From: Solwaraspora sp. WMMD791
Lineage (GTDB): Bacteria > Actinomycetota > Actinomycetes > Mycobacteriales > Micromonosporaceae
Reading direction: 5' to 3'
DNA length: 64,000 nucleotides
Assembly: GCF_029581195.1 (NCBI RefSeq)
Contig: NZ_CP120737.1
Location: 6,425,001 to 6,489,000 of the forward strand
Made by a program: the position numbers and the translations under genes. Shown here piece by piece: positions 62,101 to 64,000 of the stretch. Under the pieces are notes generated by a model. The model worked only from the letters and a program-made list of their open reading frames with translations. It had not been told where the DNA came from and made no database searches. Each line of letters opens with the position of its first letter. Positions within the stretch are counted from its first letter, which is position 1.

Positions 62101-62787
62101 TCAGAGGCCGGAGAGTCGCTGCCCGGCGCGGACGACGGCCATGGCGTGCCGTTCACCCGGTCGGCGGCCGAGCCGCTCGATCGGCCCGGAGACGCTCACC
62201 GAGGCGATCACCCGGCCGGTCCGGTCCCGGATCGGGGCGGAGACGCTGGCCACGCCGGCCTCGCGCTCGGCGACGCTCTGCGCCCAGCCACGTCGGCGCA
62301 CCTCGGCCAGCGTACGGCCGGTGAACTTGCAGCGGGGCAGCAGCGGCATGACTGCCTCGGGTGGCTCCCAGGCGAGCAGGATCTGGGCGGCCGACCCGGC
62401 CGTCATCGGCAGCACCGAGCCGACCGGCACGGTGTCCCGCAGCCCGCTGGCCCGTTCGGCCGCAGCCACGCAGATCCGCTCGTCGGCGCGGCGCAGGTAG
62501 AGCTGGGCGCTCTCGCCGGTGGCGTCGCGCAGCGCGGCCAGCAACGGCTCGGCGGCGGTCAGCAGCACGTCGGGTGCGGCATTGGCCAGCTCACCCAGTC
62601 GCGGGCCGGGCCGCCAGCGCCCCTGGGTGTCCCGAACCAGCATCCGGTGGATCTCCAACGCCTGGGCCAGCCGGTGCGCGGTGGCCCGGGGCAGCTTGGT
62701 CCGCTCGACGAGTTCGGCCAGGCTGGCGCCGTCCACGCAGGCCGCGAGGATGACCACCGCCTTGTCGAGAACGCCGACACCGCTCAT
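62101..62787 (-). CDS. ndgR: IclR family regulator, NdgR-like
   Basis: A 228-residue regulator. The N-terminal winged helix (about 5-65: VLDKAVVILAAC, SLAELVERTKLPRATAHRLAQAL) is followed by the IclR ligand domain (about 80-225; ERICVAAAERASGLRDTVPVG, GVASVSAPIRDRTGRVIASVSVSG). In Streptomyces and relatives NdgR lies divergent from leuCD and controls leucine and sulfur/nitrogen genes; the same layout is seen here. ATG 62787 gives the usual start; an in-frame codon at 62811 exists. It should bind the 49-bp gap before leuC. Confidence 0.88.
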   Translation of the reverse strand: MSGVGVLDKAVVILAACVDGASLAELVERTKLPRATAHRLAQALEIHRMLVRDTQGRWRPGPRLGELANAAPDVLLTAAEPLLAALRDATGESAQLYLRRADERICVAAAERASGLRDTVPVGSVLPMTAGSAAQILLAWEPPEAVMPLLPRCKFTGRTLAEVRRRGWAQSVAEREAGVASVSAPIRDRTGRVIASVSVSGPIERLGRRPGERHAMAVVRAGQRLSGL

Positions 62788-62836
62788 ACTGTGTCCCACA
62801 AGCCGAAACATACCTCCCAGAATTTAGGATGTCCAG

Positions 62837-64000
62837 ATGGTGGGAGCCACTTCGAAGCCGACATCGCCCAGGACCCTGGCCGAGAAGGTCTGGGACGCGC
62901 ACGTGGTGCGATCCGCCGCGGGCGAGCCGGATCTGCTGTACATCGACCTGCACCTGCTGCACGAGGTCACCAGCCCGCAGGCCTTCGACGGGCTACGGAT
63001 GGCCGGCCGGCCGGTACGCCGTACCGACCTGACCCTGGCCACCGAGGACCACAACACCCCGACCGGGTACGCCGATCCGGCGTTCAACAGCCGACGCGGG
63101 GACCTGCTGACCATCAGCGACCCGACCTCGCGTACCCAGATCGAGACGCTGCGCCGCAACTGCGCCGAGTTCGGCGTCAAGCTGCACGCCCTCGGCGACG
63201 ACAACCAGGGCATCGTGCACGTCATCGGCCCGCAGCTGGGCCTGACCCAGCCCGGCATGACGATCGTCTGTGGCGACTCGCACACCGCCACCCACGGCGC
63301 GTTCGGGGCGCTCGCCTTCGGCATCGGCACCAGTGAGGTCGAGCACGTGCTCGCCACCCAGACGCTGCCGCAGGCCCGGCCGAAGACGATGGCGGTCACC
63401 GTGACCGGCGAACTCGGCCCCGGCGTCACCGCCAAGGACCTGGTGCTGGCGCTGATCACCCAGGTCGGCACCGGCGGTGGCCGTGGTCACATCGTCGAGT
63501 ACCGCGGCGAGGCGATCCGCAAGCTCTCCATGGAGGGCCGCATGACGGTGGCCAACATGTCGATCGAGTGGGGTGCCAAGGCCGGCATGGTCGCGCCGGA
63601 CGAGACCACCTTCGCCTACCTCAAGGGTCGGCCGAACGCGCCGCAGGGAGCCGACTGGGACGCCGCGGTGGCGTACTGGTCCAGTCTGGCCACCGACGAG
63701 GGGGCGACGTTCGACGCCGAGGTGGTCCTCGACGCCGCCGCGATCACCCCGTTCGTGACCTGGGGCACCAACCCGGGGCAGGGTGCCGCGCTGAGCGCCG
63801 CCGTACCGGACCCGGAGCAGTTCGACACCGACGCCGAGCGGGTCGCCGCCCGCCGCGCCCTGGAGTACATGGACCTGCGGCCCGGTACGGCGCTGCGCGA
63901 CGTCGCCGTCGACGTGGTCTTCGTCGGTTCCTGCACCAACGGCCGGCTGGAGGACCTGCGGGCCGCCGCCGACGTGCTGCGCGGGCGCAAGGTCGCCGAC
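62837..64000 (+). CDS. leuC: 3-isopropylmalate dehydratase large subunit, 3' end cut by window edge
   Basis: The first 388 residues of LeuC, an aconitase-family iron-sulfur enzyme that isomerises 2- to 3-isopropylmalate in leucine synthesis. Family motifs are [10 protein letters not shown]-like [47 protein letters not shown] and the cluster Cys in [13 protein letters not shown] lies 8 bases before ATG 62837. The frame is open to the last base; leuD is expected to follow. Divergent from the NdgR-like gene. Confidence 0.95.
   Translation, partial: MVGATSKPTSPRTLAEKVWDAHVVRSAAGEPDLLYIDLHLLHEVTSPQAFDGLRMAGRPVRRTDLTLATEDHNTPTGYADPAFNSRRGDLLTISDPTSRTQIETLRRNCAEFGVKLHALGDDNQGIVHVIGPQLGLTQPGMTIVCGDSHTATHGAFGALAFGIGTSEVEHVLATQTLPQARPKTMAVTVTGELGPGVTAKDLVLALITQVGTGGGRGHIVEYRGEAIRKLSMEGRMTVANMSIEWGAKAGMVAPDETTFAYLKGRPNAPQGADWDAAVAYWSSLATDEGATFDAEVVLDAAAITPFVTWGTNPGQGAALSAAVPDPEQFDTDAERVAARRALEYMDLRPGTALRDVAVDVVFVGSCTNGRLEDLRAAADVLRGRKVAD

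Overview
This is 64 kb of very GC-rich chromosome from an actinomycete, most likely a member of the Micromonosporaceae (inferred from codon use, many GTG starts, overlapping start/stop codons, the actinobacterial tRNAs and the branched-chain amino acid gene neighbourhood). Both ends cut genes: an M24 peptidase-like gene on the left and leuC on the right.

Left part (1-9.99 kb): an M24-like protein, two MFS exporters and a FadR-type GntR regulator, then a lipoprotein with a duplicated domain, an unusual membrane-anchored ECF sigma factor, a secreted serine hydrolase with BTRD1 repeats, a GNAT acetyltransferase and a hypothetical protein.

Metabolic core (9.9-30.5 kb): dinB with an SOS-box-like site, then nearly the whole branched-chain amino acid pathway: ilvD, ilvB-ilvN-ilvC, leuB, ilvE and cimA, with a membrane GGDEF-EAL protein, a mannosyl-3-phosphoglycerate synthase, serA and apbE among them. 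At the far right end leuC is divergent from an NdgR-like IclR regulator. Two transcription attenuators are visible. Ahead of ilvB lies an 11-codon leader peptide (MSLTLSSRVLT) followed by a hairpin and a T-tailed terminator. Ahead of cimA lies a 10-codon leader peptide (MTRLVLIIGT) with the same layout.

Middle (30.5-43.1 kb): an endonuclease/exonuclease/phosphatase-family membrane protein, a MoxR-DUF58-VWA-serine protease operon, arfB, a secreted subtilisin with a Trp-rich tail, a GGDEF domain fused to a STAND ATPase with a TPR-like region, and two conserved proteins of unknown role.

RiPP locus (43.15-59.2 kb): a lactazole-like thiopeptide operon with two different precursor peptides. It also holds an ABC exporter, a split LanB-type dehydratase (Glu transfer), a pyridine synthase, an RRE/E1-like protein, a YcaO cyclodehydratase, an extra nitroreductase-like protein, a fused elimination/azoline dehydrogenase protein and an ArsR-like regulator. 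Convergent with it is a second unit: a 67-codon peptide gene with a good ribosome binding site, a strong hairpin and a radical SAM-SPASM enzyme, divergent from a second ArsR-like regulator. A shared 17-bp motif sits at the promoter regions of both units, so they are probably co-regulated. The two-precursor thiopeptide operon combined with the radical SAM/peptide pair is the best candidate here for an undescribed system.

Right end (59.2-64 kb): a membrane protein, a fumarylacetoacetate hydrolase family protein, tRNA-Gln(CTG), tRNA-Glu(CTC) with a clean terminator, a large imperfect palindrome, the IclR regulator and leuC. Start codons were chosen by ribosome binding site and family N-terminus; all family assignments are from reading the sequence, not from searches.
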